Assembly (NCBI GenBank): GCA_020349865.1
Contig: CP070700.1
Coordinates: forward strand, 3,207,898-3,271,897
Source: Desulfobacteraceae bacterium
GTDB lineage: Bacteria > Desulfobacterota > DSM-4660 > Desulfatiglandales > Desulfatiglandaceae
Direction: 5' to 3'
DNA length: 64,000 bases
Below, one piece after another: positions 1 to 9,359 of the stretch. Each line of letters begins with the position of its first letter. Position 1 is the stretch's first letter. Both the position numbers and the translations under genes were made by a program. The notes below the pieces were generated by a model. That model saw only the letters and a program-made list of their open reading frames with translations. It had not been told where the DNA came from and did not search any database.

Positions 1-126
1 CAGATGTAAGGCGCGCGAATCTTTAGGAATGAGGCGTACTTATACGTACGTCGGAATGACTAAAGATGAAGCGCAACGCAGCCCTTCGGCTTTGCTCAGG
101 GCCGCGAGCCTGTCGAGCGGCAGATG

Positions 127-148
127 GACTTTTTACGAAGCCGTCAAA
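127..148 (+). repeat. Dispersed 22-bp repeat copy
   Basis: A short sequence beginning GACTTTTTACGAAG and ending GTCAAA recurs with a few changes at 34061-34083 and, as inverted arms, at 54177-54199 and 54301-54323. This copy is downstream of the polyprenyl synthase gene, so it is probably an intergenic repeat or half of a transcript-end hairpin. Confidence 0.6.
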
Positions 149-220
149 ATTTGAGTCTAACACAGAAATCGGGGAAATTGGCAGTTTTCGTTCAGGCACT
201 AAATAGTCGATCGACAATCA

Positions 221-1198
221 TCAGTACTTCCTTTCGACGATGAACTGATTCAATTCCAGGAGACTTCTCTTGGCAGGGGAATCAGGGAACATGCTCAAGC
301 AGCCAGCAGCCCTGTCCACGTATGACTTTGCGTCATTCCAAGTCTTATCGAGGGCCCCTTTACTCCTCATAAGATCAATGAATTTTCTATAATCCTCTTC
401 AGTAGCCCGGTGATTCTTAAATAAATGTTCAAGTCTATTTCTCTCAGACAACTCTATCTTTGGCAGAGTATATATCAGGGGCAGGGTAATCTTGCCTTCT
501 TTTAGATCCTTTCCAACCGGCTTTCCAAACACCTCCTCAGTAGAAATATAATCCAGCAGATCATCCATGAGCTGAAATGCTATTCCCATGTTAAGCCCAA
601 ATTCCTCAAGAGACTGCTCGGCTTTCTTTTCAGCTCCGGTTATTATGGCTCCACAGGCACACGCAGCAGACATGAGAACAGCTGTCTTGGCAGTGATAAT
701 CTCCATGTATTCTTCCTTGGTGGTTTCCCAGTCGTATGTATGGACTAATTCCATTATTTGCCCCTCTGCCATCTGTTTAGCGGTTTCTGTAAGCCTCTTC
801 AGAAATAGCAAGTTACTCGAGCCCACTGCGATTAAAGATGCATTTGAATACAAGAAATCCCCTTCTAACACCGCCGCATGATTTCCCCAGACATTATTGG
901 CCGAAGGTCTATTTCGTCTGTTTTCAGCATTATCCACAACGTCATCATGGAGCAAGGAGGCGGCATGGAGATATTCAAAGATGGTCGAAAGACGATATGT
1001 GTCTCTCCCTTGATAATTACAGATCTGGCAGGATAGCACAAAAAAGAGAGGCCTAAGCCTTTTGCCGTTTCCTAATAGGGTGTGTTTCCCGATATCTTCT
1101 GCAAGGGTTACCCGAGAAGTGAGGGCTTCTTTCAACTCCTTGTTAATTTTTGTAATATGTTCTGAATACTTGTCTAAAATCTCACTACCCGAATCCAT
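221..1198 (-). CDS. ispB: Trans-polyprenyl diphosphate synthase
   Basis: This 325-residue protein belongs to the all-trans polyprenyl diphosphate synthase family, which condenses isopentenyl diphosphate onto an allylic primer to make the side chain of respiratory quinones. Both aspartate-rich motifs are present: DDVVD in the first third and DDLLD in the second half, with a following GKPVGKDLKEGKITLP stretch typical of the family. The reading frame opens 36 bases further upstream, but the ATG at 1198 is preferred because it lies just after the rimO stop codon at 1200-1202, which suggests translational coupling. The exact chain length made (hepta-, octa- or other) cannot be read from sequence. 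The ispB symbol is therefore a family label. Confidence 0.88.
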   Translation of the reverse strand: MDSGSEILDKYSEHITKINKELKEALTSRVTLAEDIGKHTLLGNGKRLRPLFFVLSCQICNYQGRDTYRLSTIFEYLHAASLLHDDVVDNAENRRNRPSANNVWGNHAAVLEGDFLYSNASLIAVGSSNLLFLKRLTETAKQMAEGQIMELVHTYDWETTKEEYMEIITAKTAVLMSAACACGAIITGAEKKAEQSLEEFGLNMGIAFQLMDDLLDYISTEEVFGKPVGKDLKEGKITLPLIYTLPKIELSERNRLEHLFKNHRATEEDYRKFIDLMRSKGALDKTWNDAKSYVDRAAGCLSMFPDSPAKRSLLELNQFIVERKY

Positions 1199-1199
1199 C

Positions 1200-2546
1200 T
1201 TAACCCTTAATTTCCCCCACAAGGTCATAGGCATGGGCCTGTCTTATGAGTACCGGCATAATTTCGCCTTGCACGCCCTTGCCTTTGTTTATCAAAACCT
1301 GTGCATCCACGTCAGGAGCCATGGTTGCGGTCCTCCCTTTTAGCAACAAATCGGTCTCATGGCTTGGGCCTTCGACCAGCACCGGTACAGTATAACCAAC
1401 CATACGTTGATTTATTTTTTTTGAAATATCCGCCTGAAGAGCCATAATAGTATCTCGTCTTCGCTCAGCCTCTTCATGCGCCACGGTTGGCTGCAGGCAG
1501 GCCGCTGGCGCCCCCTTTTCCGCACTAAAAATAAATACCCCAAGGTGGTCAACCTGTGCCATCCTTACAAAATCACAAAGTTCATTAAACATTTCCTCTG
1601 TTTCCCCTGGGAAACCGACCATCAGGGTCATTCTGAGACTGATCCTGCGTTTTCTGGATCTTATCCTTTCAACCAATGCCCATGGAGTCTCTTTCCCGAA
1701 ATTTCTCCCCATGGCCCTCAGAATCTTTTCATTAACATGCTGCTGGGGCACATCAAGGTAAGGGCAAATGACTTCCTCGGAATCTATAAGCTCCAGAAGA
1801 CGATTTGATATCCCATTAGGATGACAATATAATAGACGAATCCACCGGATCCCCTCCACTTTGACCACTCTATCCAGCAGGTCCTCCAGACAAACCCCTT
1901 CCCCGAGATCCTTACCATACATGGTGGTGTCCTGGGCAACAAGGTTAATTTCTTTTACACCCCGACTTATCATCTCCTCTGCTTCTACCATCAAGGACTC
2001 TGGCATTCGACTTCGAAAAGGCCCTCTCAGACTGGGGATGATACAGTAAGAACATCTGTGAGAACACCCCTCAGCAACCTTGAGGTAAGCACTGTAAAAA
2101 TGCTCTGTGGAAATCCGCGGGACAGAGTGGTCTGCCAAATAAGTTGGCCTCCCAATAAAAAAAGGCGCAGGAGCACTTGGCCTGCCATTGGCAATAACAT
2201 CTGCAACCCGATAAAACTCTCCTGTGCCCAACCACCCGTCCACTTCTGGAATCTCCGTTAGCAGTTTATAGCCATAACGCTGCACAAAACACCCGGTCAC
2301 CACTACCTTCTTTAGCGCTCCCCGTTTCTTCAGGGCTACAACTTCAAGGATCGTATCAATGGCCTCTTCCACAGCAGGCCTGATAAACCCGCAGGTGTTA
2401 ACCACGGCCACTTCCGCTTCATCAATGCCCGGTGCCAGGCCAAAACCATTGGATTGAAGCATACCAAGCATATTTTCACTGTCCACCAGATTCTTGGCAC
2501 ACCCCAGACTTATTAAAAACACCCTCTCTTTTGCGTTCATCATCAC
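1200..2546 (-). CDS. rimO: Ribosomal protein S12 methylthiotransferase RimO
   Basis: This 448-residue radical-SAM methylthiotransferase modifies an aspartate of ribosomal protein S12. The N-terminal UPF0004 domain carries the SLGCAKNLVDSE motif with further cysteines in VVNTCGF and VTGCF for the auxiliary 4Fe-4S cluster. The radical-SAM motif is CSHRCSYC near residue 160, and a TRAM-like domain closes the protein. The start is ambiguous over six bases (GTG ATG ATG), with no strong Shine-Dalgarno. It is directly upstream of the polyprenyl synthase gene on the same strand, so the two are probably one transcript. The SLGCAKN form of the first motif favours RimO over MiaB. Confidence 0.93.
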   Translation of the reverse strand: MMMNAKERVFLISLGCAKNLVDSENMLGMLQSNGFGLAPGIDEAEVAVVNTCGFIRPAVEEAIDTILEVVALKKRGALKKVVVTGCFVQRYGYKLLTEIPEVDGWLGTGEFYRVADVIANGRPSAPAPFFIGRPTYLADHSVPRISTEHFYSAYLKVAEGCSHRCSYCIIPSLRGPFRSRMPESLMVEAEEMISRGVKEINLVAQDTTMYGKDLGEGVCLEDLLDRVVKVEGIRWIRLLYCHPNGISNRLLELIDSEEVICPYLDVPQQHVNEKILRAMGRNFGKETPWALVERIRSRKRRISLRMTLMVGFPGETEEMFNELCDFVRMAQVDHLGVFIFSAEKGAPAACLQPTVAHEEAERRRDTIMALQADISKKINQRMVGYTVPVLVEGPSHETDLLLKGRTATMAPDVDAQVLINKGKGVQGEIMPVLIRQAHAYDLVGEIKG

Positions 2547-2653
2547 TTAGGGTACAAAATAGCTTTGCGGTTTTATTGACCAGGTTGGGAGCCCCAGAAT
2601 AGAATGAAAGGCCCAAGGGCCTGTTAACCCTTGATCAATTACAGTTGTTAAGA

Positions 2654-3277
2654 TTACTCAGCTAACCCTGCCTGCCGGAATAATTTCACCAAATCCAGCC
2701 GGTTGACCATATCTGTGAAGATTTCCCCCATTACGGTGTCCGCCTCCTTCCGACCAATCAGTTTAAGGCGCTCTGCCTCCCCTTCAATGATCTGTGTCGC
2801 AAGGCTTTCCCCATCTTTCATTAACTTCGCTTCATAGCCCATTTTTGCTATCCATTTTCTATTCACAAGGTCAAGGACGAAATCGTTAAGGATAATTAAC
2901 AGTTGTGGTTCTCCAGGGGACCTCTCAGCCACTACCTTCAGGCCTGCGTTGGCCAGCCTTTTTTTAAATCCCTCCTTTACCATTGCCGTAAGCTTAAATA
3001 GTCCGATTTTAAAGCCCGTTTCTTTGTGCCGAGCCACAATGAGAGAAATATTTCCAACAAAATTACCGAATTCTTGCTTTGCTCCTTGCCCAAGAATCTC
3101 TTTGGTCTTCCGGGCATCCTCAACTTCCAGAAATACATTCTTACCCTTCAATTGATCCGATGGCGGTGGAAGCTGATAATGTAATTTCAGCTCAGGAATC
3201 GAAGCACACGACACTATGAATAGGGTAAGCACAATAGTCAGTAAACCATTTACAAGCACTTGATATATCACTCTCAT
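2654..3277 (-). CDS. Putative lipoprotein of unknown function
   Basis: A 207-residue protein with a hydrophobic N-terminal segment ending in the lipobox-like FIVSC at about residue 23, so it is likely a lipid-anchored periplasmic protein. The body is mixed alpha/beta with no recognised catalytic motif. The ATG at 3277 is chosen over an upstream in-frame start because GGAGGAGAG lies a few bases before it. It is on the same strand as rimO but about 110 bases away. I do not recognise the family. Proteins of this size anchored this way are often envelope assembly factors, but nothing here proves that. Confidence 0.75.
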   Translation of the reverse strand: MRVIYQVLVNGLLTIVLTLFIVSCASIPELKLHYQLPPPSDQLKGKNVFLEVEDARKTKEILGQGAKQEFGNFVGNISLIVARHKETGFKIGLFKLTAMVKEGFKKRLANAGLKVVAERSPGEPQLLIILNDFVLDLVNRKWIAKMGYEAKLMKDGESLATQIIEGEAERLKLIGRKEADTVMGEIFTDMVNRLDLVKLFRQAGLAE

Positions 3278-3860
3278 TGATCTCTCCTCCCTGGATTGAT
3301 ATTTTCGATTTAATATTTTCTGTTTTTTTAAACAATACTTGTTAACCTTAACGTTTAAGGCCTGCATCGAGGAAAACACGCCTGCGTGCGCCAGATGTGG
3401 CCGCGCACAGCCTCGGACAGGTCATAAGTACGTGGGATCCCGGACGAGGCGAGTATAGTAGCAAATGGTGTTTTATGGTGCGAGTATAGCGATTTTGGTG
3501 GTGTAGGTTTGAAACCTTAGGGTTTACTTTAAATAATGAATCATCAATCGTCAATCGCCAATTTCACTGTCCCATCTGGTTCACATGTCAAGTAAAAGTA
3601 TAAAGAATGGCAATACAGAACTGCAAGGTGCCCTTTCTGTTAAAGACAGTGAGCTTTTCGACGCAGCTTGGAAAACCGCCAAGGCACATCATGGTCACAC
3701 ATTTACCTTTTTTTACCTGTCAGGAATGATCAGGCACAGGAAGAACCGAGGCCGTTACCCGGCCATATCATTCACACGGGACGCGGTGTTTCATGGAAAA
3801 ACTTACCATCCTTGGCGGGGCAACCCCTGTAAAGTTATCAAGATTTTTTTAAACCCAGGG
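3278..3860. other. Intergenic region without recognised gene
   Basis: About 580 bases between the lipoprotein gene and the universal stress protein gene. Short open frames exist on both strands but have no ribosome binding site or recognisable protein similarity. Part of it (about 3360-3490) is GC-richer with local repeats. I see no structured RNA or mobile element here. Confidence 0.5.
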
Positions 3861-4328
3861 CTAATCGGATGTGACAACCAAAACAGCCGCCCCCTCAAGG
3901 GCTCTAACGAGCTTAACGCTTACATCACCCATCACAAACTCCTCGGCCTTGGACATCCTCTTACGCCCAATCACCACCATATCATAATTCTTCTTCCTGA
4001 ACTGGTCAATAATTCCTTCTGCTATGGTTGCGTAAGGCTGGGTCACCATCTCTACCTCTATCTTGTTGGGATTAAATCCGAATTCGACCAGTTTGTCCTT
4101 TGCTTTTTGTAAAACGGCCACAAATCTTGTTGGTTGTTCCTCAGTGAACTTTTTACCCATGAGTTCCTCACTGGCCGATGGTTTTCTGAACAGATGAAGC
4201 AACGTAATAGTGCAATCTTCAGGACAGAATGCTAACCGGGCAAGAAAATCCAGCGCCGCCCTGGAGCTTACAGAATCGTTCACTGACACAAGGATCGAAT
4301 TTTTCAAAGCTTTTCTCCTGTTATTCAA
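3861..4328 (-). CDS. Universal stress protein, UspA family
   Basis: A 155-residue single-domain Usp protein. The N-terminus (NSILVSVNDSVSSRAALDFL) matches the first beta strand and helix of the family. The C-terminal half contains YDMVVIGRKRMSK and a final AAVLVVTSD strand. The usual ATP-binding G-2x-G-9x-G(S/T) pattern is only partly conserved (GRKRMSKAEEFVMGDVS), so nucleotide binding is uncertain. Its start overlaps the stop of the upstream kinase-like gene by eight bases, so the GAF, kinase-like and Usp genes form a translationally coupled operon, probably for cytoplasmic stress signalling. Confidence 0.87.
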   Translation of the reverse strand: MNNRRKALKNSILVSVNDSVSSRAALDFLARLAFCPEDCTITLLHLFRKPSASEELMGKKFTEEQPTRFVAVLQKAKDKLVEFGFNPNKIEVEMVTQPYATIAEGIIDQFRKKNYDMVVIGRKRMSKAEEFVMGDVSVKLVRALEGAAVLVVTSD

Positions 4329-5229
4329 AAATGGAGTATAGACACCTGTTCAGATCCTCAATCATTTCTTCTGCAAATTCGTAGTATATATCCGCACCTT
4401 TTGAGAAGTGCATTAGAATATCATTCAGGGGTTTGGGGATGTCCGGATAGAGTTTTCTTAGATTAATAAATCTCCTCTTGTGTATTATGGAGAAATCTCC
4501 TGGCTCAAGACGATCTTTCAAGTCTCCGTAAGTCATCGTATCATTCAGTATCATATGAATATTGTGAAACCCCTTTCCAATTGCATTAATCAAAATATTT
4601 CCTAACCCAAAGACGTCCAGCCCGAATGGATTTTCGCTTGCTTCATAATCATAATCAAAGTCTATCCAAACATAGTTTCCGGTATCACGATCTACTATTA
4701 TATGATCGTTTCTGATATCACCGTGCTTGAACCCATGGATGTGAAGAAAGCGGATAGCTTCAAATGCCTTTACTAACTTTTTCAAAATATCTGGCAGTGC
4801 TTTTATAAAATAGGTCTCATAGCCCATGCTAAGCGAATCAATATAAAGAAAAAAATTTGTACCTGGCACTATATCTAATATACGGATAATGTTGTCTTTT
4901 TCATCTCTACGCGCTGTTCCTTTCATGAAATAGGGATGATCACTGACGAGTTTCAAAATATCTGCTTCTTTTTTAGGATTTCTAAAGCATCTCACCATGA
5001 CGTTGCCAAAATAGGTTTCAAAAGACTCGAGAAAAGAGAGCTTGAGAATCTTCTTCTCCCCTGTGTCGGAATCAACCGCCCTCTTTACCCAAAACTTGGG
5101 ATCCTCCATGCCAAATCGCCGTTCACGCTCATGCCCTGTTACAGTATAGCATTTTTCGTCGATTTGGATGATATCCCCATAATCTATGGAAAAAATTTCC
5201 GTAGTATCTGTGACAATACGCCCTTCCAC
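4321..5229 (-). CDS. Protein-kinase-like phosphotransferase
   Basis: A 302-residue protein with the landmarks of the kinase/aminoglycoside-phosphotransferase fold. A candidate ATP-binding lysine lies in KKILKLSF, a helix C glutamate in PKKEADIL, the catalytic loop is HGDIRNDHI near residue 172, and the metal-binding DFG-like segment is IDFDYD. The gene lies three bases after the GAF protein gene and overlaps the Usp gene. The N-terminal 40 residues are extra to the core fold. The substrate is unknown: a protein (the adjacent Usp would be a natural guess) or a small molecule. The active residues are intact, so it is probably catalytic. Confidence 0.75.
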   Translation of the reverse strand: MEGRIVTDTTEIFSIDYGDIIQIDEKCYTVTGHERERRFGMEDPKFWVKRAVDSDTGEKKILKLSFLESFETYFGNVMVRCFRNPKKEADILKLVSDHPYFMKGTARRDEKDNIIRILDIVPGTNFFLYIDSLSMGYETYFIKALPDILKKLVKAFEAIRFLHIHGFKHGDIRNDHIIVDRDTGNYVWIDFDYDYEASENPFGLDVFGLGNILINAIGKGFHNIHMILNDTMTYGDLKDRLEPGDFSIIHKRRFINLRKLYPDIPKPLNDILMHFSKGADIYYEFAEEMIEDLNRCLYSIFE

Positions 5230-5232
5230 TGG

Positions 5233-5799
5233 CTATAGTCCCTCCAGCATTCGGAGCGGGAGACTTCCCAGTGCAACCTTCACCTGATCAAGGAAGTTCC
5301 TTAGTCCATTGTTCTCGATAACTAATCCCAGAAGCCCACACAGTACACACAAAGAATCAATATCCTCTTCATGGTATACCCGGGGTTCCCCATGGTAGGT
5401 TCTTAATATGCCGATTACTGCTCCTCGACATTTGATAGGGATAGATAACATAGCAACTATTCCTTCCCTGGCCGCGGCCTTGGGATATTGAACCAGGGGG
5501 TCGTTCTGAATGTTCTCGATAAAAACAGGCTCCCCCGTGCAGACAGCACAGTACTTGTCTTTCACCATTACCGGTCCCTTGCGAATATATTCCTCACTGA
5601 TGCCATAGCTTCCCACATGAAATAATTGATTTTCCCTCTCATCCAGGAGCATTATACTGCAACCCTTAGCCTTAAATGCCCGACTCGTACCTTCAGCAAG
5701 ATGATTAATGAGTGTATTTAGATCTTCATATGTTGAAATAGCGTGGCTAATAGCTTTGAAGTGTTTAAGATAAAACCTTCTGTCAGTCTTTTGTGTCAT
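5233..5799 (-). CDS. GAF domain sensor protein
   Basis: A 188-residue cytoplasmic protein that is essentially one GAF domain: a helix around residues 15-40, the AKGCSIMLLDERENQL strand pair, then MLSIPIKCRGAVIGILRTYHGEPR with the central beta strands. Two cysteines in KDKYCAVCTGEP near the ligand pocket could bind a metal or sense redox state, which is inference. There is no output domain. The following gene encodes a kinase-like protein three bases downstream, so the GAF protein may supply its sensory input. Confidence 0.82.
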   Translation of the reverse strand: MTQKTDRRFYLKHFKAISHAISTYEDLNTLINHLAEGTSRAFKAKGCSIMLLDERENQLFHVGSYGISEEYIRKGPVMVKDKYCAVCTGEPVFIENIQNDPLVQYPKAAAREGIVAMLSIPIKCRGAVIGILRTYHGEPRVYHEEDIDSLCVLCGLLGLVIENNGLRNFLDQVKVALGSLPLRMLEGL

Positions 5800-5873
5800 T
5801 GCTTGTTCTCCTTATTACCAATTTTTAAAACCGATCAAAGGGTGGTAGGGCTATGAGCTCTTTTCACTCTTCA

Positions 5874-6816
5874 TCAGCCTTCAAATTCACGACCACCTCC
5901 CCATTTTTCAAATAAGCGGATCAGCTCGGTCATGGTCTGATGAAGGGGGGCTAAAACCCCTTTGTGCTTTCCCATTGAATAGATAGCCCCATTAAGGGAC
6001 TCTATCTCCGTCGGCCTGTTATTTAAAATATCCTGTACCATGGGTGAGAGGTTCTCTGCTGTTTTGCGGCAGACCTCCAGCAGCCAGTCGTAAAGGTCAT
6101 CCAAAGGCAACTGAATAGCATGGACATGGGCCACAGGCTTTCCTTAAGGCGCTTGGACAGAACAATGGATTCCATCTTCTCAACCAGTTGACCGTTCTTA
6201 AGCCGGAGGATAGCAGTTATGGGATTTATGGCCGAATAGACCAAACCCTTTGTCCAGATATGCCCAATTATATTTGCAGATACCTTGGTTTGGATGTCCG
6301 AGGCTTCAAAGGCATCCTTCACCCGTTCCACGCGATCGGTCATATCACCTTGCAGTTCGCCGATCAGGGTTTGCCCCAATCCAGCATGTCTGACCTTTGA
6401 TCCATGCAGAGAGGTTGCCCCATGGAATGTTACACCTCCAAGAATGTTCTCTTTATCTACTATCTCGGCCATTGTCTTAATATTTCCGAGGCCCGTCTGA
6501 ATAGTGAGAAGGGGAGAATGGCTGCGCACTAAATGGCCTACGCTTCTGGTAGCAGCTGCGGTAGTATACCCTTGATTGCCATGATAATAAGATCACAGGA
6601 GTCAATGGAACCGCCTTCGGGGATGGCCTGAGCCTGGACAGTCGGATAGGCACTGCTTTTTGCGTCCCCGAGCTCCATAAACTCGATTCCCTTATTGTTG
6701 ACTGCCTTTACGACTTCAGGGTCCTTTTCCACAAAGACCACTTCGTGGCCTTCCCTGCCCAGCATACCCCCGAAAAACCTTCCAATGGCACCTGCACCCA
6801 CTATTACAATTTCCAT
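5874..6816 (-). pseudogene. Ketopantoate reductase-like gene, frameshifted twice
   Basis: Three consecutive reading frames together spell a 2-dehydropantoate 2-reductase (ApbA/PanE family). The N-terminal part (from 6816) has the Rossmann motif GAGAIGRFFGG. Near 6565 the frame must shift to read GYTTAAATRSVGHLVR and then LLTIQTGLGN. Near 6130 it shifts again to read the C-terminal domain with NRPTEIESLNGAI, the family's signature. Read as written, the N-terminal piece stops at 6538. Two frame changes suggest a decayed gene, although assembly or sequencing errors could also produce them. No partner genes adjoin it. Confidence 0.8.
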
Positions 6817-7161
6817 TCATTTCCCTTCCATGGCTCAGCTTATAACATGATTAAAATATTACCATAAAAGTTGGGGTTCAACAAGAACATCAGGGGTGGC
6901 CAGCAATTCTAAATAGAAGCTCATTGCCATAAGCTCCCAAAACCGGATCAAGACATAAAAAACATAATTAAACCCGGCCTACAACTGCCAAGCCCAACAT
7001 CCTATAAATGTCGGTAATTGGAAAAAAGTTGTATTAGTTTCGTGTCTTTAAATTTTTCGTCATTGAAATGGTGAAATGTTTTTTGTATACGAGGGCCAAA
7101 TACATTAAGGTGGGGAATGTGATCCAAAATTCCTAAAGGAAGAACAAGAAGGAGAAAAGAT
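6817..7161. other. Divergent intergenic region
   Basis: About 345 bases between the minus-strand reductase pseudogene and the plus-strand molybdoenzyme gene, AT-rich in its first part. It presumably carries the promoter of the molybdoenzyme operon; an AGAAGGAGAAA ribosome binding site is visible just before 7162. I see no clear -35/-10 or -24/-12 pair. Confidence 0.4.
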
Positions 7162-9246
7162 ATGGAAAAAGAAGTATACAACATCTGTTTTATGTGCTCA
7201 GCCCGTTGTCCTATAAAAGTCACAACGGAAAATGGGCAGGTAAAATTCATAGAAGGCAATCCTTATGTGTCTGGGATTGAAGGCAGTCTATGCCCCCGGG
7301 GTTCAGCTGGAATCGCACTATTGTATGACCATGAACGTGTGCGATCCCCTTTGATCAGAAGCGGTCCGCGCGGATCCGGTGAGTGGAAAAAGGTGACCTG
7401 GGATGAAGCCCTTGATTATGTGGCGGAAAAGTTGAAGTCGATCATTGATAAGCATGGAGGTCACAGCGTGGTCTTGGGAGAGCATACACAACTCAGCACT
7501 CATGCGAGCAAGACATTCTTAAAGGCCATTAATTCTCCTAACCATTTTACCCACGATGCTATATGCAAAGGTTCAGTAAATACTGCCTGCAGGTCCCTTT
7601 TTGGCTACCCTGACACCGGTATGGGAATGGACTATGCAAACGCCAAACACATCGTCTTGTACGGCCGAAATATTTTTGAGGCCATTGAGGTAAAAGTCGT
7701 AAAAAATATAATGAAGGCTTTGGAAAAGGGTGCTGAGATGACCTATATCGATCCTAGAGTATCAATAACTGCCACCAAGGCCAACCGATACTGGATGATC
7801 CGCCCGGGCACCGATATTGCGCTCAACTATGCCCTTATTCATGTGATACTCAAAGAAAACTTATACAACGCCGAATATGTAGACAGATGGGTCCTAGGGC
7901 TGGCTGAGCTTCAAGATTTTGTTCATCCTTATACACCGGAATGGGCTGAAAAGGAAACAGGCATTCCTGCCGGAGAGATCGTAGACCTTGCCCGGAGGAT
8001 AAGCAGGGACAAGCCTTCGGTTATCTTTCATTTCGGATATCGAGGCGCGAGCCATACCAATGAGATATACTTTCGCCGTTCCATCATGATACTGAATTCC
8101 TTGATGGGCAGCGTGGAGGCTAAGGGCGGCTTCTTTTTTAAAAAAGGTCCCGGTGAGGTAGGCGGAAAACCTGCAAGAAAACTTACTGACCAGAAATTTC
8201 CCAAGATCAAGGTGCCTCGATTCGACAAGGTGGGAACTCCTGACTTTCCATTGCCAGATCCTAATCACGGAGTAGGTCAGATGTTGCCCTTCGCTATTCT
8301 GAACGAAGACCCCTATCCCATAAAGGCACTCATTGCCTATCGTTTTGATCCCATCATGTCCATTCCAGATACTAACCAGAACAAAAAGGCTCTGGACAAG
8401 CTGGATTTCATTGTGACCATTGAAATCAATCCCAGTGACATCGCATGGTATTCGGATGTAATTTTGCCGGAGTCCACCTATCTTGAACGAACAGATTCTA
8501 TACAACAGGCCAATGGGCTCAAGCCACAAATGTTTCTCAGGAGACAGGCGGTCGCTCCACGCTATGATACTCGTGATGGCGCAATGATCTTTAAACAGCT
8601 CGCTGATCGCATCGGCATAGGCAAGTATTTTCCTTATGAAAACATTGAAGACCTGGTGCGCTGGCAACTCGAAGGGACAGGCTTTTCATTGGAAGACTTC
8701 GATGCCAAGGGATTTGTGGCGTATGGGAAAAAACAGATTTTCTGGGATCGAAAAGACGGGATCAAGTTTAAGACCCCGTCTGGGAAAATCGAATTTAAAT
8801 CTTCTCTCCTGGAAAATGCCGGTTTCGAGTCGTTTCCTGCCTACGAACCAGCGCCAGTGCCTTCAAAAGGCCAGTTCCGGCTTGTGGTCGGGCGAAATGC
8901 CCTCCACACTCATATCTCCACACAGAATAATCCTTATTTAAATGAGCTATCATCAGAGAATATTCTCTGGATCAATTCAGAAAAGGCAGTAGATCTGGAT
9001 ATAAGTGACGGTGATTTAGTGGATATATCTTCTAAGGTTGGTTCCGGCAAAATCAAGGCATTTGTAACCGATCTCATTCACCCGGAGGCTGTTTTCATCC
9101 TCCACGGTTTCGGTCATGAGGCTAAATCGGCTACCCGCTCATACAATATGGGCGTATCAGACGCTTTGCTGCAAAAGAACATCTCGGATATGATCGGTGG
9201 AAGTCCGGCACTTCACGATACTTTTGTAACCGTAAAACAAGCGTGA
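7162..9246 (+). CDS. Molybdopterin oxidoreductase, catalytic subunit
   Basis: A 694-residue member of the Mo/W-bis-pyranopterin (DMSO reductase) superfamily. Cysteines C9, C12, C16 and C44 form the N-terminal 4Fe-4S site (CFMCSARC ... CPRG). C135 in ICKGSVN is the expected metal ligand. The C-terminal molybdopterin dinucleotide-binding domain includes LWINSEKAVDLDISDGD. There is no twin-arginine signal, so the enzyme should be cytoplasmic, unlike thiosulfate or polysulfide reductases of otherwise similar layout. It heads a plus-strand set with a four-cluster ferredoxin and flavin/iron-sulfur partners that could link it to NAD(P)H. The substrate cannot be assigned; the family includes formate dehydrogenases and sulfur or arsenic oxyanion enzymes. 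Confidence 0.9.
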   Translation: MEKEVYNICFMCSARCPIKVTTENGQVKFIEGNPYVSGIEGSLCPRGSAGIALLYDHERVRSPLIRSGPRGSGEWKKVTWDEALDYVAEKLKSIIDKHGGHSVVLGEHTQLSTHASKTFLKAINSPNHFTHDAICKGSVNTACRSLFGYPDTGMGMDYANAKHIVLYGRNIFEAIEVKVVKNIMKALEKGAEMTYIDPRVSITATKANRYWMIRPGTDIALNYALIHVILKENLYNAEYVDRWVLGLAELQDFVHPYTPEWAEKETGIPAGEIVDLARRISRDKPSVIFHFGYRGASHTNEIYFRRSIMILNSLMGSVEAKGGFFFKKGPGEVGGKPARKLTDQKFPKIKVPRFDKVGTPDFPLPDPNHGVGQMLPFAILNEDPYPIKALIAYRFDPIMSIPDTNQNKKALDKLDFIVTIEINPSDIAWYSDVILPESTYLERTDSIQQANGLKPQMFLRRQAVAPRYDTRDGAMIFKQLADRIGIGKYFPYENIEDLVRWQLEGTGFSLEDFDAKGFVAYGKKQIFWDRKDGIKFKTPSGKIEFKSSLLENAGFESFPAYEPAPVPSKGQFRLVVGRNALHTHISTQNNPYLNELSSENILWINSEKAVDLDISDGDLVDISSKVGSGKIKAFVTDLIHPEAVFILHGFGHEAKSATRSYNMGVSDALLQKNISDMIGGSPALHDTFVTVKQA

Positions 9247-9359
9247 GCAATTGATTACTGAAGATTTCCGATTGACGAATAAAAAATAAATCAAGAATTC
9301 CCAAATAATCAATCTTAAGTAATCAGTAGTCAATCTTCAAACATTAATGGAGGAGAAAA

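Noticed and set aside
3585..4112. Plus-strand open frame of 175 codons
   Set aside because: It is mostly the shadow of the universal stress protein gene on the other strand and has no domain similarity.
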